Assembly: GCF_000703165.1 (NCBI RefSeq)
Contig: NZ_JNLQ01000002.1
Location: 2,480,001 to 2,544,000, forward strand
Origin: Butyrivibrio sp. AE3004
Lineage (GTDB): Bacteria > Bacillota > Clostridia > Lachnospirales > Lachnospiraceae
Length of the DNA stretch: 64,000 nucleotides
Reading direction: 5' to 3'
Shown here: positions 52,685 to 62,719 of the stretch, piece by piece
Numbering within the stretch: the first letter of the stretch is position 1
How the letters are laid out: each line of letters begins with the position of its first letter
The notes under the pieces: generated by a model
Seen by the model: the letters and a program-made list of their open reading frames with translations, nothing else
Told to the model about the DNA's origin: nothing
Databases searched by the model: none
Translations under genes and position numbers: made by a program

Positions 52685-54001
52685 TCATTTATTCACTATT
52701 TGTCCGTTATCCATTCCAAAAAAAATGATAATGATATATGCAACTATAATTTCAACTAAATACTTAGGATTTAGAAGGATTATGGAGGTTTTATCTCCGA
52801 TAGGCATTAGTAAAAAAATATACAACACATGACATTCGATTATATACCAAAATAAATACCATTTAGAATTAATATTTGTATGTAAATAGATTCCTTGTAA
52901 CTTCGCACAAACAAATCCCAAAAGACTTCTAGAAAATAACATCAACAAAATCCCATAATCTTGTATAGGCCGCACTAAAGCAGTATATATATTACTTTTA
53001 GCATTTTTCATAAAGAAAAAAGGTTCAAATCCCACAGAAGGATGCTTTCCAACTAATGAATATATGGCATCAAGCGTATATTTTCCAAAATATTGGTTCT
53101 CTCTCCATGGATGATTCAGGTAATAGTCAATTCCATAAATAGCTGAACAAGAGTACGCTACAATGTTCTTTCCTACAGCCTCCACCCCTGCCCCCATCCT
53201 TACCCCACGAACAGCAAAACCATATCCAAAGAAAAATGCACCAAAAACAAATGCCCATTTACCAATTTTCAATATATTAATATTATTGATACTTGTATAT
53301 ATACAATATGACAAATATGAAACAACAAATGCACATGCCAATTTAATATACTCTGTTCTCGCTGTAGTTGAAACAATGCATAAACAATATCCCACTACTG
53401 GAAATAGAAGCGCAACCCTAATTTTCTTAGTTATAAGTAAATTTATCATAAAATAATATACGTAAATATATCCTATTAATTGGGTAATATAGTACCCTGC
53501 CGCTAATATAGGTCCAAATTCTATTTCACCAGAAATATATAGTATTCTTGCCTTTGAGATCAAAGAAAAAAAATTAACATTTACTCCACTTTCTTTTGTT
53601 ATTCTATAAAGTCGCATATATCTAACCCCAGCAACTATATATACAAATATTGATGTGAATAATATTTGTATCGATGATACATAAATCAATTGATTTCCGA
53701 AGAATTCTCTATTTTTTACTATGGAGGCTCTAGTTTTTTCCAAGCTTTCATCACTAATATACACTCTAGGTCTTGCTAAAATTTCTCCAATTGCTATAAA
53801 AAGCTCTGCCCCAATCAACACAAACGATGTTTTCCATGTAATATCTTTTCCTAAATACTCAAAGAATACAAAGTACAAAAGTAAAACACATACAAACATA
53901 GCTGATGACAAAAATGTAAGTGAAAAAAACTTATATGAAGATAATGAATACGCTAACATTGCAATAATCAACATAGCAATAAATGTAAAAAAAACAATCA
54001 T
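52685..54001 (-). CDS. wzy: Polysaccharide polymerase-like membrane protein (Wzy-like)
   Basis: 438 residues with 10-12 hydrophobic helices and an outer loop (YYLNHPWRENQYFGKYTLDA, then IYSLVGKHPSVGFEPFF) typical of oligosaccharide repeat-unit polymerases. Together with the flippase it marks this cluster as Wzx/Wzy-dependent. The start ATG follows the TGA of the preceding glycosyltransferase gene directly (54002-54004), so translation is coupled. Wzy proteins are poorly conserved, so the call rests on topology and context. Confidence 0.78.
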   Translation of the reverse strand: MIVFFTFIAMLIIAMLAYSLSSYKFFSLTFLSSAMFVCVLLLYFVFFEYLGKDITWKTSFVLIGAELFIAIGEILARPRVYISDESLEKTRASIVKNREFFGNQLIYVSSIQILFTSIFVYIVAGVRYMRLYRITKESGVNVNFFSLISKARILYISGEIEFGPILAAGYYITQLIGYIYVYYFMINLLITKKIRVALLFPVVGYCLCIVSTTARTEYIKLACAFVVSYLSYCIYTSINNINILKIGKWAFVFGAFFFGYGFAVRGVRMGAGVEAVGKNIVAYSCSAIYGIDYYLNHPWRENQYFGKYTLDAIYSLVGKHPSVGFEPFFFMKNAKSNIYTALVRPIQDYGILLMLFSRSLLGFVCAKLQGIYLHTNINSKWYLFWYIIECHVLYIFLLMPIGDKTSIILLNPKYLVEIIVAYIIIIFFGMDNGQIVNK

Positions 54002-55225
54002 TCAGCTTTCTCCTAATTCATTTCTCAGCTTCTGATAAAATCTATTACGCCGTGTTTGTAAAACTTTATTGTGATATCTTTTTGATTTTTTATAACCTTC
54101 TACACTCAAAACACTCATTCTATCCGGATTATTTAGCAATTCCCTGATTTTTGCTATAAATTCTGATGTATCTCCTTTCTTTGCCATCTGATCGTCATCC
54201 AGTATCTCAATAATAGAGCCTATTTTAGTTGCTACACATACAGTACCAGCTGCCATTGCCTCTAACAAAACTCTAGGTAACCCCTCGCCATGCGTTGGTA
54301 GTAAAAAAACATCCGCTTCATGTAGTAATTTTGCAATTTTATCTTTACCAGAAACTCTACCAACAAAATCCACCTTATTGGCCACTCCCATTTTTTTCGC
54401 ATACTCAACATATTTGTCAACCCAACACCCATCACCAATAAATTTCACTGTACTATTGATTCCTCTTTTATTCAGACCCGCGATAATGTCTATGGTTTCC
54501 ATATGTCCTTTATTATAGGAATTAATTGAATTTGAAACATGTATAAATCGATATTTTTCTTTTTTTTCATATATCTTTGGAAAAAAATAGCAATCATCCG
54601 TCAAATATACAGAAGAATAAGATTCTGTAAAAAAACAATTATCACTATTTGTATTTAGCGCTCTACACTTATATCGACTTTGTAACACATACTCAGATAC
54701 ATATGATACTCCAATCGCTCTCATGCAAAAATACTTTTGTGTATATGTCAAGTATAATTTCAAAAGAAAATTTTCATAATATATCCATGGATCATTAACA
54801 ATTTCTAATGCAGTTGGAATCCCATTTTTCATCAAAAAACATGCATATTGATTACTTATAATACTTGGCATTCTCACTATCGCACAATCATACGCCCCCT
54901 TATTACTTGTTAAATGGTTTCTAATTTTAAAAAAATTTCTTAAATATCCTATTACCCCAGTAAAATCATCTATTTTTAAAAAAGAAACTTTAGGCCCACT
55001 GCATAGCAATGGATATCCCTCATGATCCAATGAATTAATATCTACTATTCTAACAGCGACAAGAACTTCATCAAAAACATATGCATATCTTGCATAAAAC
55101 GCATAGTCATATACGCTTTGACTCCATACTAAACCATCCTTCGTGCGTAGCATGTGCCCATCAGAAATTACCAAGACTCTCACGTTTGGCAACTTATTAT
55201 TCCCCCCATATTCTCTTCTTATCAT
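54002..55225 (-). CDS. Family 4 glycosyltransferase
   Basis: 407 residues. The C-terminal GT-B half is clear: FIGDGCWVDKYVEYAKKMGV, VDFVGRVSGKDKI, and HEADVFLLPTHGEGLPRVLL with the E-x7-E motif EGLPRVLLEAMA. The N-terminal half (VRVLVISDGHMLRTKDGLVW) should bind the acceptor. A role in repeat-unit assembly is inferred from the operon. The ATG overlaps the stop of the Gfo/Idh gene (ATGA, 55222-55225). Confidence 0.92.
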   Translation of the reverse strand: MIRREYGGNNKLPNVRVLVISDGHMLRTKDGLVWSQSVYDYAFYARYAYVFDEVLVAVRIVDINSLDHEGYPLLCSGPKVSFLKIDDFTGVIGYLRNFFKIRNHLTSNKGAYDCAIVRMPSIISNQYACFLMKNGIPTALEIVNDPWIYYENFLLKLYLTYTQKYFCMRAIGVSYVSEYVLQSRYKCRALNTNSDNCFFTESYSSVYLTDDCYFFPKIYEKKEKYRFIHVSNSINSYNKGHMETIDIIAGLNKRGINSTVKFIGDGCWVDKYVEYAKKMGVANKVDFVGRVSGKDKIAKLLHEADVFLLPTHGEGLPRVLLEAMAAGTVCVATKIGSIIEILDDDQMAKKGDTSEFIAKIRELLNNPDRMSVLSVEGYKKSKRYHNKVLQTRRNRFYQKLRNELGES

Positions 55226-56319
55226 TTTAAATAAAAGACTTTTTTATCTTCTCTATTTATAACCATATCTTTAATAGCAAGCATTAATTTTGTTGAATAA
55301 ACTACGGTTGCATTATCTCGCAAATTTATAAAATATGGTTGCAATATAGATTTAGCATGTCCAACATCTTTTGGTCTATATCGCTTTATTTTCATCTTAT
55401 CCTGATACCATATGGTTTGATATCTAAAATCATCTATTTTAGATATCAAATCACCTACCTGAATATTTATAGTCTCATTTATTCCTTCGAATGGTTCTGC
55501 TCTTGAAGATAGTGTAATAGTAACCAAATCCTTATATTCTGTCATAAAGCTAACTGTTACATTATCATCCGGATCATTAATATCCGCACACGTAACACTT
55601 AATTCGTAACGATTAGGTACAAAACCTCTACATTCAAAAAAATACATAGCCAAATCAATCCAATGGCCCATATTGCCACAAATTCTGGTTCCTTCCTGTG
55701 GATTATTATACCAATGGCATTTATTTAATTTATGAGCTGCTACAAATGCATTCATTGATACTGGCATATGAGTATTTTTTATAAATGGTACCAGATCCTC
55801 AACAGCTTTTGAAAAAGGTCTATTATACCCAAAATAAATCTTTGCATCATACTTATTAATTGTACTTACTAAGCGATTAAGTTGCTCTTGATTAACAGCA
55901 ATTGGCTTTTCACAGTAAACAACTTTTCCTTGTTTAATGGCCTCAATAGCATAGTCTGTATGCGTATAATGATTAGACGCAATATAAACATATTTACACA
56001 ACGGATTTTCTAGCAAATCACGCCAATTATCAACCATAGTGTATTCCCAAAAATCTGCAGTTGATAACGCATTTTCTCTATCTATATCATAGCATTCTAA
56101 AAAACACGAGCCTTTATATTTATATAAAAAGTACGAAATAGTAGCGAACCCATATTGGCCACATCCAATTAATGAAACATTTTTAGGCACCTTTTTCCTT
56201 GGAAAAAAAAAATGTAGTTTTGTATTTCTTGTCCTTCCTGCAACTTTAATTATTGTTCTTCTAATTCCATACAACTGCGAAAAACGCATTACTTTGACGA
56301 TATTCTTATTTATGTTCAT
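55222..56319 (-). CDS. Gfo/Idh/MocA-family oxidoreductase
   Basis: 365 residues. NAD-binding motif VSLIGCGQYGFATISYF (G-x-G-x-x-G) and the catalytic-lysine motif VVYCEKPIAVNQEQL. The C-terminal domain includes NMGHWIDLAMYFFECRG. The substrate is probably a nucleotide sugar or a bound sugar of the repeat unit. An extra N-terminal ~40 residues precede the Rossmann fold. It follows the bi-domain oxidoreductase by 31 bases. The two oxidoreductases of this cluster may act in sequence. Confidence 0.9.
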   Translation of the reverse strand: MNINKNIVKVMRFSQLYGIRRTIIKVAGRTRNTKLHFFFPRKKVPKNVSLIGCGQYGFATISYFLYKYKGSCFLECYDIDRENALSTADFWEYTMVDNWRDLLENPLCKYVYIASNHYTHTDYAIEAIKQGKVVYCEKPIAVNQEQLNRLVSTINKYDAKIYFGYNRPFSKAVEDLVPFIKNTHMPVSMNAFVAAHKLNKCHWYNNPQEGTRICGNMGHWIDLAMYFFECRGFVPNRYELSVTCADINDPDDNVTVSFMTEYKDLVTITLSSRAEPFEGINETINIQVGDLISKIDDFRYQTIWYQDKMKIKRYRPKDVGHAKSILQPYFINLRDNATVVYSTKLMLAIKDMVINREDKKVFYLK

Positions 56320-56350
56320 AATCCTTTTTCTCAGAACTCATATTCAATAT

Positions 56351-58459
56351 TTAATTCTTTATTGTCTCAAATATTCTTTTATGCAAACTTATTATAGATA
56401 TAATGGAATTATTATTACGGTGATTATTTATTACATCATAAATATATTCATATTCCATTTTTATACCTTTATCCTGTTTTAGTTTTATAGTACTTTTTTT
56501 ATTGCTTGTATACTTTATTAATGAAGTATAATTTCTTAATTCATATACACCTCCACTACTAAAGACGCACAATGTTTCCTTAGGATACCTTTTACTCCCC
56601 ATAGATGTATATATTACATTGCCAACTGCTCCTGACTGAAATTTCAGCGTAATAATAGCATTATCATTCATTGGATATGCACTATTATCAGCATATTCTA
56701 TGTTTATCCCATCTATCTTGCTTCCATCAAGGCTTTGTATAGTATCAATAAAGTGAACCGCCTCGCCAATTATTCTGCCCCCACCTTTTTTTACATTCTG
56801 AGTCCAATGATCAGCAGGAACAAAGCCAGCATTAACAGTATACACATAAACTGCAGGTATCTTATCAGTTTTAAGTTCTTTTCTAATTTCTTGAATAAGT
56901 GGCGCATGTCTCCTATTTAATCCGCAGAATAGTTCCTTTTGTGACTTATGATATGCTTGCTCTATTTCATCTAATTCATGTCTCATTAAACAAAGCGGTT
57001 TTTCACAATAAACATTTTTTCCCGCCTCAAGCGCTTCAATAATAAATTTAGCATGACTATTATGTTGAGTGGAAACAACTATTAAATCAATACTTTTATC
57101 ATCTAGAAGTTTTTTATAATCGCTTGTAATATAATTAAATGAATATGTCGCACTTGCTTGCGCTGCTGAAGTTCCACCGGTTGTTGCAAGTCCTACAAAA
57201 TTATACTTCCCATTATCTTTCATTGTTGGCAAAATAACGCTTCTCGCGAATGATCCGGCTCCTATCATTCCAACATTTATTTTTCCATTACCTATTTTTA
57301 CTTTTTTACTTCGAATTATAGTGCTTTCATACTTTGTCGCATCAAAATCATATTTAAGCAACACCCCTATATAGTTTTCTTTATTTTGATTCTTCGTTAT
57401 CATTTCATACGCATTTGTCGCATTATCAAATGAAAACTCATGAGTTATAATATCTGAAATATCCAATCTATCAGTTGCAAGAAGTCTTAAATATTCCTCT
57501 ACGTTTCTCCCCTCGGTAAACCTCACATAACCTATAGGGTAATCAACCCCATCCTCTTCATATGAACTATCATATCTTCCTGCACCATATGATCTTGCAA
57601 TTCTAAAGCTTAATTCTTTCTGATAAAATGATCGGCGATCTAGTTCCATTCGTGTAACGCCAATCATCGTAATAACTGCCCTGTCCCTTGTAATAGCTTC
57701 AGCCAAATCAATAGGTCCATTTGAATCAGTTGACGCAGTAATTATTACTTTATCCACTCCTCTACCATAAGTGAGATTTTTAACTTTATCAGCTGCATTA
57801 TCATCATCTGATCTTATAAAAGCTTTAAGTCTGGTACCTTCCAAAGTCTTATCTGCTACATCAAAGCCAATAACATCACAACCATATGCATATAATATTC
57901 TTGCAGTAATATGCCCTAATAACCCCAATCCTATAACAGCTACTGATTCCCCCGGCATAATCTCCGCTTGATGTATACCTTCAAGAGCAATTCCTCCAAG
58001 AGCCGCAAAAGCGCATTGCCTAATATCTGTAATCTCATCAGGTACTTTGGCAATCATATTTTTACCAACTCTATTAATTTCACTATGGTAAGCCTGCCCT
58101 ACAGCTGCAACAATATCTCCAACACATATTCCTGTTACACCTCTACCCACCTCGACCACTTTTCCGACAGCCGAATACCCCATAGGCATGGGATCCTTCA
58201 ATTTCCCAAATGCAGCTTCTAATGTTGTCAACACACCATCTGTAGACATCTTTTCTGTCACTTTCTTAACCTGATCAGGTCTTTCAAGTGCCTTTTGAAC
58301 TAAATTTTTGTTACCAAAAGATGCCAACATTCGCTCTGTTCCTGCAGATATAACAGAATACATTGATTCAATAACTACTGTATTATCTTTTACTGTTGGA
58401 GGAGGAGTCTCTATTAAATTCACAGAACCGTCTTTTACAGATAAAAAAAGTTGCTTCAT
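56351..58459 (-). CDS. Bi-domain oxidoreductase: zinc-type dehydrogenase fused to Gfo/Idh/MocA
   Basis: 702 residues. First domain (1-375): medium-chain dehydrogenase (PMGYSAVGKVVEVGRGVTGI, then SVAVIGLGLLGHITARILYA). The second (about 390-702) is a Gfo/Idh/MocA domain (VGMIGAGSFARSVILPTMKD, then EALEAGKNVYCEKPLCLM). Such fusions recur in polysaccharide clusters, next to heparinase-like and wecC genes; the exact reaction is not established. The ATG overlaps the wecC stop (58456-58459), so translation is coupled. Confidence 0.93.
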   Translation of the reverse strand: MKQLFLSVKDGSVNLIETPPPTVKDNTVVIESMYSVISAGTERMLASFGNKNLVQKALERPDQVKKVTEKMSTDGVLTTLEAAFGKLKDPMPMGYSAVGKVVEVGRGVTGICVGDIVAAVGQAYHSEINRVGKNMIAKVPDEITDIRQCAFAALGGIALEGIHQAEIMPGESVAVIGLGLLGHITARILYAYGCDVIGFDVADKTLEGTRLKAFIRSDDDNAADKVKNLTYGRGVDKVIITASTDSNGPIDLAEAITRDRAVITMIGVTRMELDRRSFYQKELSFRIARSYGAGRYDSSYEEDGVDYPIGYVRFTEGRNVEEYLRLLATDRLDISDIITHEFSFDNATNAYEMITKNQNKENYIGVLLKYDFDATKYESTIIRSKKVKIGNGKINVGMIGAGSFARSVILPTMKDNGKYNFVGLATTGGTSAAQASATYSFNYITSDYKKLLDDKSIDLIVVSTQHNSHAKFIIEALEAGKNVYCEKPLCLMRHELDEIEQAYHKSQKELFCGLNRRHAPLIQEIRKELKTDKIPAVYVYTVNAGFVPADHWTQNVKKGGGRIIGEAVHFIDTIQSLDGSKIDGINIEYADNSAYPMNDNAIITLKFQSGAVGNVIYTSMGSKRYPKETLCVFSSGGVYELRNYTSLIKYTSNKKSTIKLKQDKGIKMEYEYIYDVINNHRNNNSIISIISLHKRIFETIKN

Positions 58460-59673
58460 AAGCTATAGCAGTCTCCCTTATAAATATGTCTAGTATCAAA
58501 AACAATCTTTTCTTTTAAAATATCCAGTCTATTTTTTATCTCATCATGAGCTACCATAATTACAACTAAATCTATACCATCTAAAAACTCATCTAGATTA
58601 TGGTATTGGTTTTCAACTACATCTTGTACAACAAATGGATCATATACTTTCAGCCCTTTCGACAGATGTCTTTTTTGACTTTCAAGTAATTGAAGTGTTG
58701 GACTCTCTCGCATATCATCGACATTCTCTTTATACGTCAATCCATACAAACCAACTCTAGAAAAATCCGTCAAGTTGTTTTCTTGCATGATTTCATATAT
58801 ACGATTTAGTACAAAATCCGGCATACCGTCATTTGTTTTCATAGATTCATCAATAACTTTAGCTAAATGTGGATAATCTCCAACCAAAAACCATGGGTCA
58901 ACTGATATACAGTGCCCACCAACTCCCGGTCCTGGTTGAAGTATATTTACTCTAGGATGCATATTACATATCTTTATAATTTCATAGACATCCAATCCAT
59001 CATATCTGCATATCTTTGCCAATTCGTTTGCAAAAGCAATGTTTACAGCCCTATATGTATTCTCCACGACTTTTGTCATTTCGGCAGTTCTAATATCTGT
59101 TACCACTATCTCTCCCTGACAAAATGATGAATAAAGATTCTTTATCTGCTCTCCAACAACAATATCATCTGCACCTACTGTCCTATTATTATGAATAAGC
59201 TCATAAATCATATTCCCCGGAATGATTCTCTCAGGTGCATGCACCAAATGAATATCCTTTCCAATTTCAAACCCCACTTCTGTTATTGTAGGTCGTACAT
59301 ATTTATCGATTGTTCCTGGTGAAACCGTTGACTCTATAACAATCGTAGCACCTTTAGGACAAACATCTAAAACCGATTTTATTGCAGTAATCACATAGCA
59401 TGGATCAACCTTTTTAGTGAACTTATCATATGGTGTAGGAACCGCAATTATGTAGATATCTGTAATCTGATATTCATTGGTAAACTTTATATTAGCTTCA
59501 ACAGCTTTTTTGTATAACTCATCCAATCCTTTTTCTTTGAACGATGTTTTTCCTGATCTCAATAATGCAACTATATCATTGTTATAATCAGTTCCAACAA
59601 CTTCAATTCCATGAGATGCTAACATAAGTGCTGTTGGTAATCCAATGTATCCTAATCCAATTACATTAACCAT
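58456..59673 (-). CDS. wecC: UDP-N-acetyl-D-mannosamine dehydrogenase
   Basis: 405 residues. NAD-binding NVIGLGYIGLPTALMLASHG at the start; AEMTKVVENTYRAVNIAFAN; and the catalytic cysteine in PGPGVGGHCISVDPWFLVGD. The ISVDPWF form following the Cys is that of WecC rather than UDP-glucose dehydrogenase. It oxidises UDP-ManNAc twice to UDP-ManNAcA. WecB, which makes the substrate, is at the other end of the same operon. Confidence 0.93.
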   Translation of the reverse strand: MVNVIGLGYIGLPTALMLASHGIEVVGTDYNNDIVALLRSGKTSFKEKGLDELYKKAVEANIKFTNEYQITDIYIIAVPTPYDKFTKKVDPCYVITAIKSVLDVCPKGATIVIESTVSPGTIDKYVRPTITEVGFEIGKDIHLVHAPERIIPGNMIYELIHNNRTVGADDIVVGEQIKNLYSSFCQGEIVVTDIRTAEMTKVVENTYRAVNIAFANELAKICRYDGLDVYEIIKICNMHPRVNILQPGPGVGGHCISVDPWFLVGDYPHLAKVIDESMKTNDGMPDFVLNRIYEIMQENNLTDFSRVGLYGLTYKENVDDMRESPTLQLLESQKRHLSKGLKVYDPFVVQDVVENQYHNLDEFLDGIDLVVIMVAHDEIKNRLDILKEKIVFDTRHIYKGDCYSL

Positions 59674-59682
59674 CTTACTCCC

Positions 59683-61293
59683 CTATACTATTTGTATGCT
59701 TACCTCTTCAGAATCAGAAGCAAACGTTGGCAAATTCAAGCATATCCCAAACTCCTCAGAATATTTATTTTCATTTGAAACATCAACAAATATTCCACTA
59801 TTCGCAATCAGCAAAATCTTCAGTCCATGAACTGATGTTATTTCAATTTCACTTTTTGATTTTTGGCTAACCACATTATCAGGATGGATATGCCAATAAC
59901 TTACGAAAGGTACTGTTGCTTTATCCTTTATAACGACTCCATTATTATTAACAGAAATAAATCGTTTTAACTTGTTTCCTTTATAATCAGTCATTTCTGC
60001 TTTAATAGAGTTTTCATCTATCTTTTTCCGTACTATTTTGGCTGTTCTTCCCGTTCTATGCTCTCCCCATATTTCTGATTGTTCTACGCCCTTTGCTTTC
60101 AAGGTATTGTGAGCCATGGTACTTCTAAAGTAATGCCTATACTCAGATTGATATTGATATGTTCCTGCATTTACAAAAATAGGGGCTTGATCATAGAACA
60201 ATTCAAAGCTCAACATATCGCAGTGTCCATGCCCTGATATATACCTCGGCGAGAAATCACCTGCATCTACAAACACAGTCATTAAGTACTTCTCTAATTT
60301 GTAAAATCCACCTTTTGGTAATTGGTTCTTGCCCAAAATCCTTATATCTACAACCGAATTAGCAGCACTAATTAATTGAGATTTTTTCTTCGAAACATTT
60401 GACGCTGAATCATTAAATGCCGGTATCCTATTTTCTTTCTCAAACTCCATGATACATTCAAGCATAAGCTTGATTTTATTTTTTAATACCTCTCTAACTT
60501 CAATACTACTAATTTTATATAACCTAATAAGATCTTCTAAAATTAGATTATGGTACATAAAACTTCTTTCAAAATGCATACCATCATCTAAAATCTGTTC
60601 GTCAATTTGTTTAAGCAAATTTCTAAAGAATATATTTTTGTATTTTTCATCATTTAAAAAGGTTGCGCATATGCATAAAGTAACTAGATTCTCAAAGAAA
60701 TGATTGCCCATCAAATTTTTTTCTAGATTACATTTTAAAAATTCGTATTGTACTGTTATATCTTTATAAACTTCATTAAACCAATCATCCTTTTCATCTT
60801 CCAATAATTCATAAATAATCAATACATTCTTTAATCTTAGTGATATTGTATACGGGTGCCATGCATCTCCTTGAAAAGAGTTGAAACATGTATTGTGCCA
60901 ATCACAATACATTTCCTTTAGTTTCTCATAATATTTTGATTCGAGAGTTTGCTTGTACTTAACTGCAAGTGCAATACCAAACTCAAAATAATGGAGATTA
61001 AAATTCCACAAATGTGTTTTAGATATGTATTGCCATTTCCCTCGCTCCCAAACTTCCATGTCATTAAGAAGCCATATTCGATTCTTTAAAAGCTCCTCTG
61101 GCATAAACCGCTGAACATACTCTTCATCTTCATCCAATGAGCTTATAGAAATATTAATACTATCTGATAGGCTATATGTTTTTTTATAATTACCACCTTT
61201 ATACCCAAAGATCCTATAGCGTACTTGGTATAGAATTTGGATTGGTTTAAGCTTTATTATTGTCCAATAGTATTTCGATAGCTTCATCTCCAC
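59683..61293 (-). CDS. Heparinase II/III-family protein
   Basis: 536 residues, no clear signal peptide. The N-terminal ~330 residues form the helical toroid (YISKTHLWNFNLHYFEFGIA, then FQGDAWHPYTISLRLKNVLI). The C-terminal beta part has the signature RYISGHGHCDMLSFELFYDQ followed by FVNAGTYQYQ. Family members cleave uronic-acid polymers by beta-elimination. In synthesis clusters they may trim or epimerise the product; that is inference. The start overlaps the end of the upstream glycosyltransferase gene by 47 bases; an internal ATG at 61287 is also possible. Confidence 0.88.
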   Translation of the reverse strand: MEMKLSKYYWTIIKLKPIQILYQVRYRIFGYKGGNYKKTYSLSDSINISISSLDEDEEYVQRFMPEELLKNRIWLLNDMEVWERGKWQYISKTHLWNFNLHYFEFGIALAVKYKQTLESKYYEKLKEMYCDWHNTCFNSFQGDAWHPYTISLRLKNVLIIYELLEDEKDDWFNEVYKDITVQYEFLKCNLEKNLMGNHFFENLVTLCICATFLNDEKYKNIFFRNLLKQIDEQILDDGMHFERSFMYHNLILEDLIRLYKISSIEVREVLKNKIKLMLECIMEFEKENRIPAFNDSASNVSKKKSQLISAANSVVDIRILGKNQLPKGGFYKLEKYLMTVFVDAGDFSPRYISGHGHCDMLSFELFYDQAPIFVNAGTYQYQSEYRHYFRSTMAHNTLKAKGVEQSEIWGEHRTGRTAKIVRKKIDENSIKAEMTDYKGNKLKRFISVNNNGVVIKDKATVPFVSYWHIHPDNVVSQKSKSEIEITSVHGLKILLIANSGIFVDVSNENKYSEEFGICLNLPTFASDSEEVSIQIV

Positions 61294-62455
61294 TTACCAT
61301 TTGTTCCATTTCATCCACCATTATTCTTGCTGATTTTTGGAGAGAATACTCATTATGTATCTTATTAATCGCACTTATCTTGTTTTCCTTAATACTGTCT
61401 AATGTATAAAACATTTTTTTAAACTTAAGCCAAATATCCTCTTTATTATTTGGAATTGCATCTATTCCCAAATTCACATCACGTAATATTGAAACAGAAT
61501 CTCCCTCAGCCACAAGGAACACTGGGCATCCAACTCCTAATGCTTCATACAATTTTGTAGGTACGCTATCTTTCAAATTCGCATTAACCAATGACACAAA
61601 AATAATGTCAGATGCTTCCAGAACAGTTCTCATATCCTTGTTTGGTAGTCGTCCTTCAAAGGAAATATTTTTTAACCCTTTTTTTGATACATAATCCCTA
61701 AGCTTTTCCTCTTCTGCTCCGGAGCCATAAATCAAAAATTGAATAGAACTAATTTCATTCAAACACTTTTCAGCCAAATAGATAAGTTGTTCCAGTCCTT
61801 GAGCCAAGCCAATATTCCCAACATATGTACAAATGGTTTTTCCTCTAGCCTTAATATTTTTATAAATATCTTGATTTAATTCCAAATTATAAAAAGACAG
61901 ATTAAATCCATTTGGAATATTTATTATTTTTTTCTCTTGATTATATTTTCTCAATTTTTCTACTTTTCCATCACTTACGGCCGTAATCAAGTCAGCATGA
62001 TCAAGCATATAATTTCTAATAAAAGCAAACACTTTAGCATATATACTATTATTAGAAAAGCTCCCCATCTCAAGCGCAACATCGGGCCAAATATCCCTAA
62101 CATCATAAATTAGTTTTGCCCTATGTATTTTAGCAATTCTTTCTCCTGCTATATTTATAAGTGGTGGGGGGCATGTCGTTAATACAACATCAACATCCCT
62201 TATTCTTTTTCCATTATGTAACGAGCTTAAAGCCAAGCATACTTGATTAGTTAATCTATTTATTGTTGTTTTTCTTTTTAAAGGAGGCGTCTTACAATAT
62301 ATAACCCCTTCAACTCTATCTACTCCAGGAGTATCTGGTGCTAAAATAACCACATCATGGTTTCGTTTCCTTAACTCAGCAGCAATAACGTTCATTCGCT
62401 TAGAGCAAGGATTTTCCAAAGTATACGGATCCCCCATATGCAATACTACTCTCAT
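61247..62455 (-). CDS. Family 4 glycosyltransferase (WbuB-like), first gene of the polysaccharide operon
   Basis: 402 residues. The start MRVVLHMGDPYTLENPCSKR, and the segments TTCPPPLINIAGERIAKIHR and LIYDVRDIWPDVALEMGSFS, are typical of WbuB-type GT4 enzymes. The C-terminal domain has YVGNIGLAQGLEQLIYLAEK, LIYGSGAEEEKLRDY and VPTKLYEALGVGCPVFLV. Such enzymes often add N-acetylfucosamine-like or aminosugar residues, but the donor is unknown. No priming sugar-phosphate transferase lies within the window, so it must be elsewhere, unless another enzyme primes synthesis. Confidence 0.92.
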   Translation of the reverse strand: MRVVLHMGDPYTLENPCSKRMNVIAAELRKRNHDVVILAPDTPGVDRVEGVIYCKTPPLKRKTTINRLTNQVCLALSSLHNGKRIRDVDVVLTTCPPPLINIAGERIAKIHRAKLIYDVRDIWPDVALEMGSFSNNSIYAKVFAFIRNYMLDHADLITAVSDGKVEKLRKYNQEKKIINIPNGFNLSFYNLELNQDIYKNIKARGKTICTYVGNIGLAQGLEQLIYLAEKCLNEISSIQFLIYGSGAEEEKLRDYVSKKGLKNISFEGRLPNKDMRTVLEASDIIFVSLVNANLKDSVPTKLYEALGVGCPVFLVAEGDSVSILRDVNLGIDAIPNNKEDIWLKFKKMFYTLDSIKENKISAINKIHNEYSLQKSARIMVDEMEQMVSGDEAIEILLDNNKA

Positions 62456-62527
62456 GCTGTTTCCTTAAAGACACAATGTCTTTTATCTCCTCTCCATAAC
62501 AACTAATCTCTCATCTATCGCCCATCA

Positions 62528-62562
62528 AAAAAGCGGCATATCGCCCATAATCCGGGCGCGCT
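62528..62562 (-). terminator. Terminator-like hairpin in the leader of the polysaccharide operon
   Basis: Minus strand: AGCGGCA and TGCCGCT enclose an inner GCCC/GGGC stem, followed by TTTTTTG. It lies between the XRE gene and the first glycosyltransferase. Confidence 0.78.
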
Positions 62563-62636
62563 GCCGCTAATAAATCAGAATACAATATGCCCCCAGATAC
62601 CAACTTTTTTCATTCAGTATAAACTCATAAGAAAAT

Positions 62637-62663
62637 CCCCATAGAGCATGTAACTCTATAGGG
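62637..62663 (-). terminator. Terminator after the XRE regulator
   Basis: Minus strand CCCTATAGAG pairs with CTCTATGGGG (one G-U pair) around 7 bases, then ATTTTCTT. With the hairpin at 62528 it makes two terminators in series ahead of the polysaccharide operon. Confidence 0.75.
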
Positions 62664-62719
62664 ATATTATACGCCAAATATGGGGCTTTGTCATTGAAAT
62701 AATCTATATTTAGGAGCAT

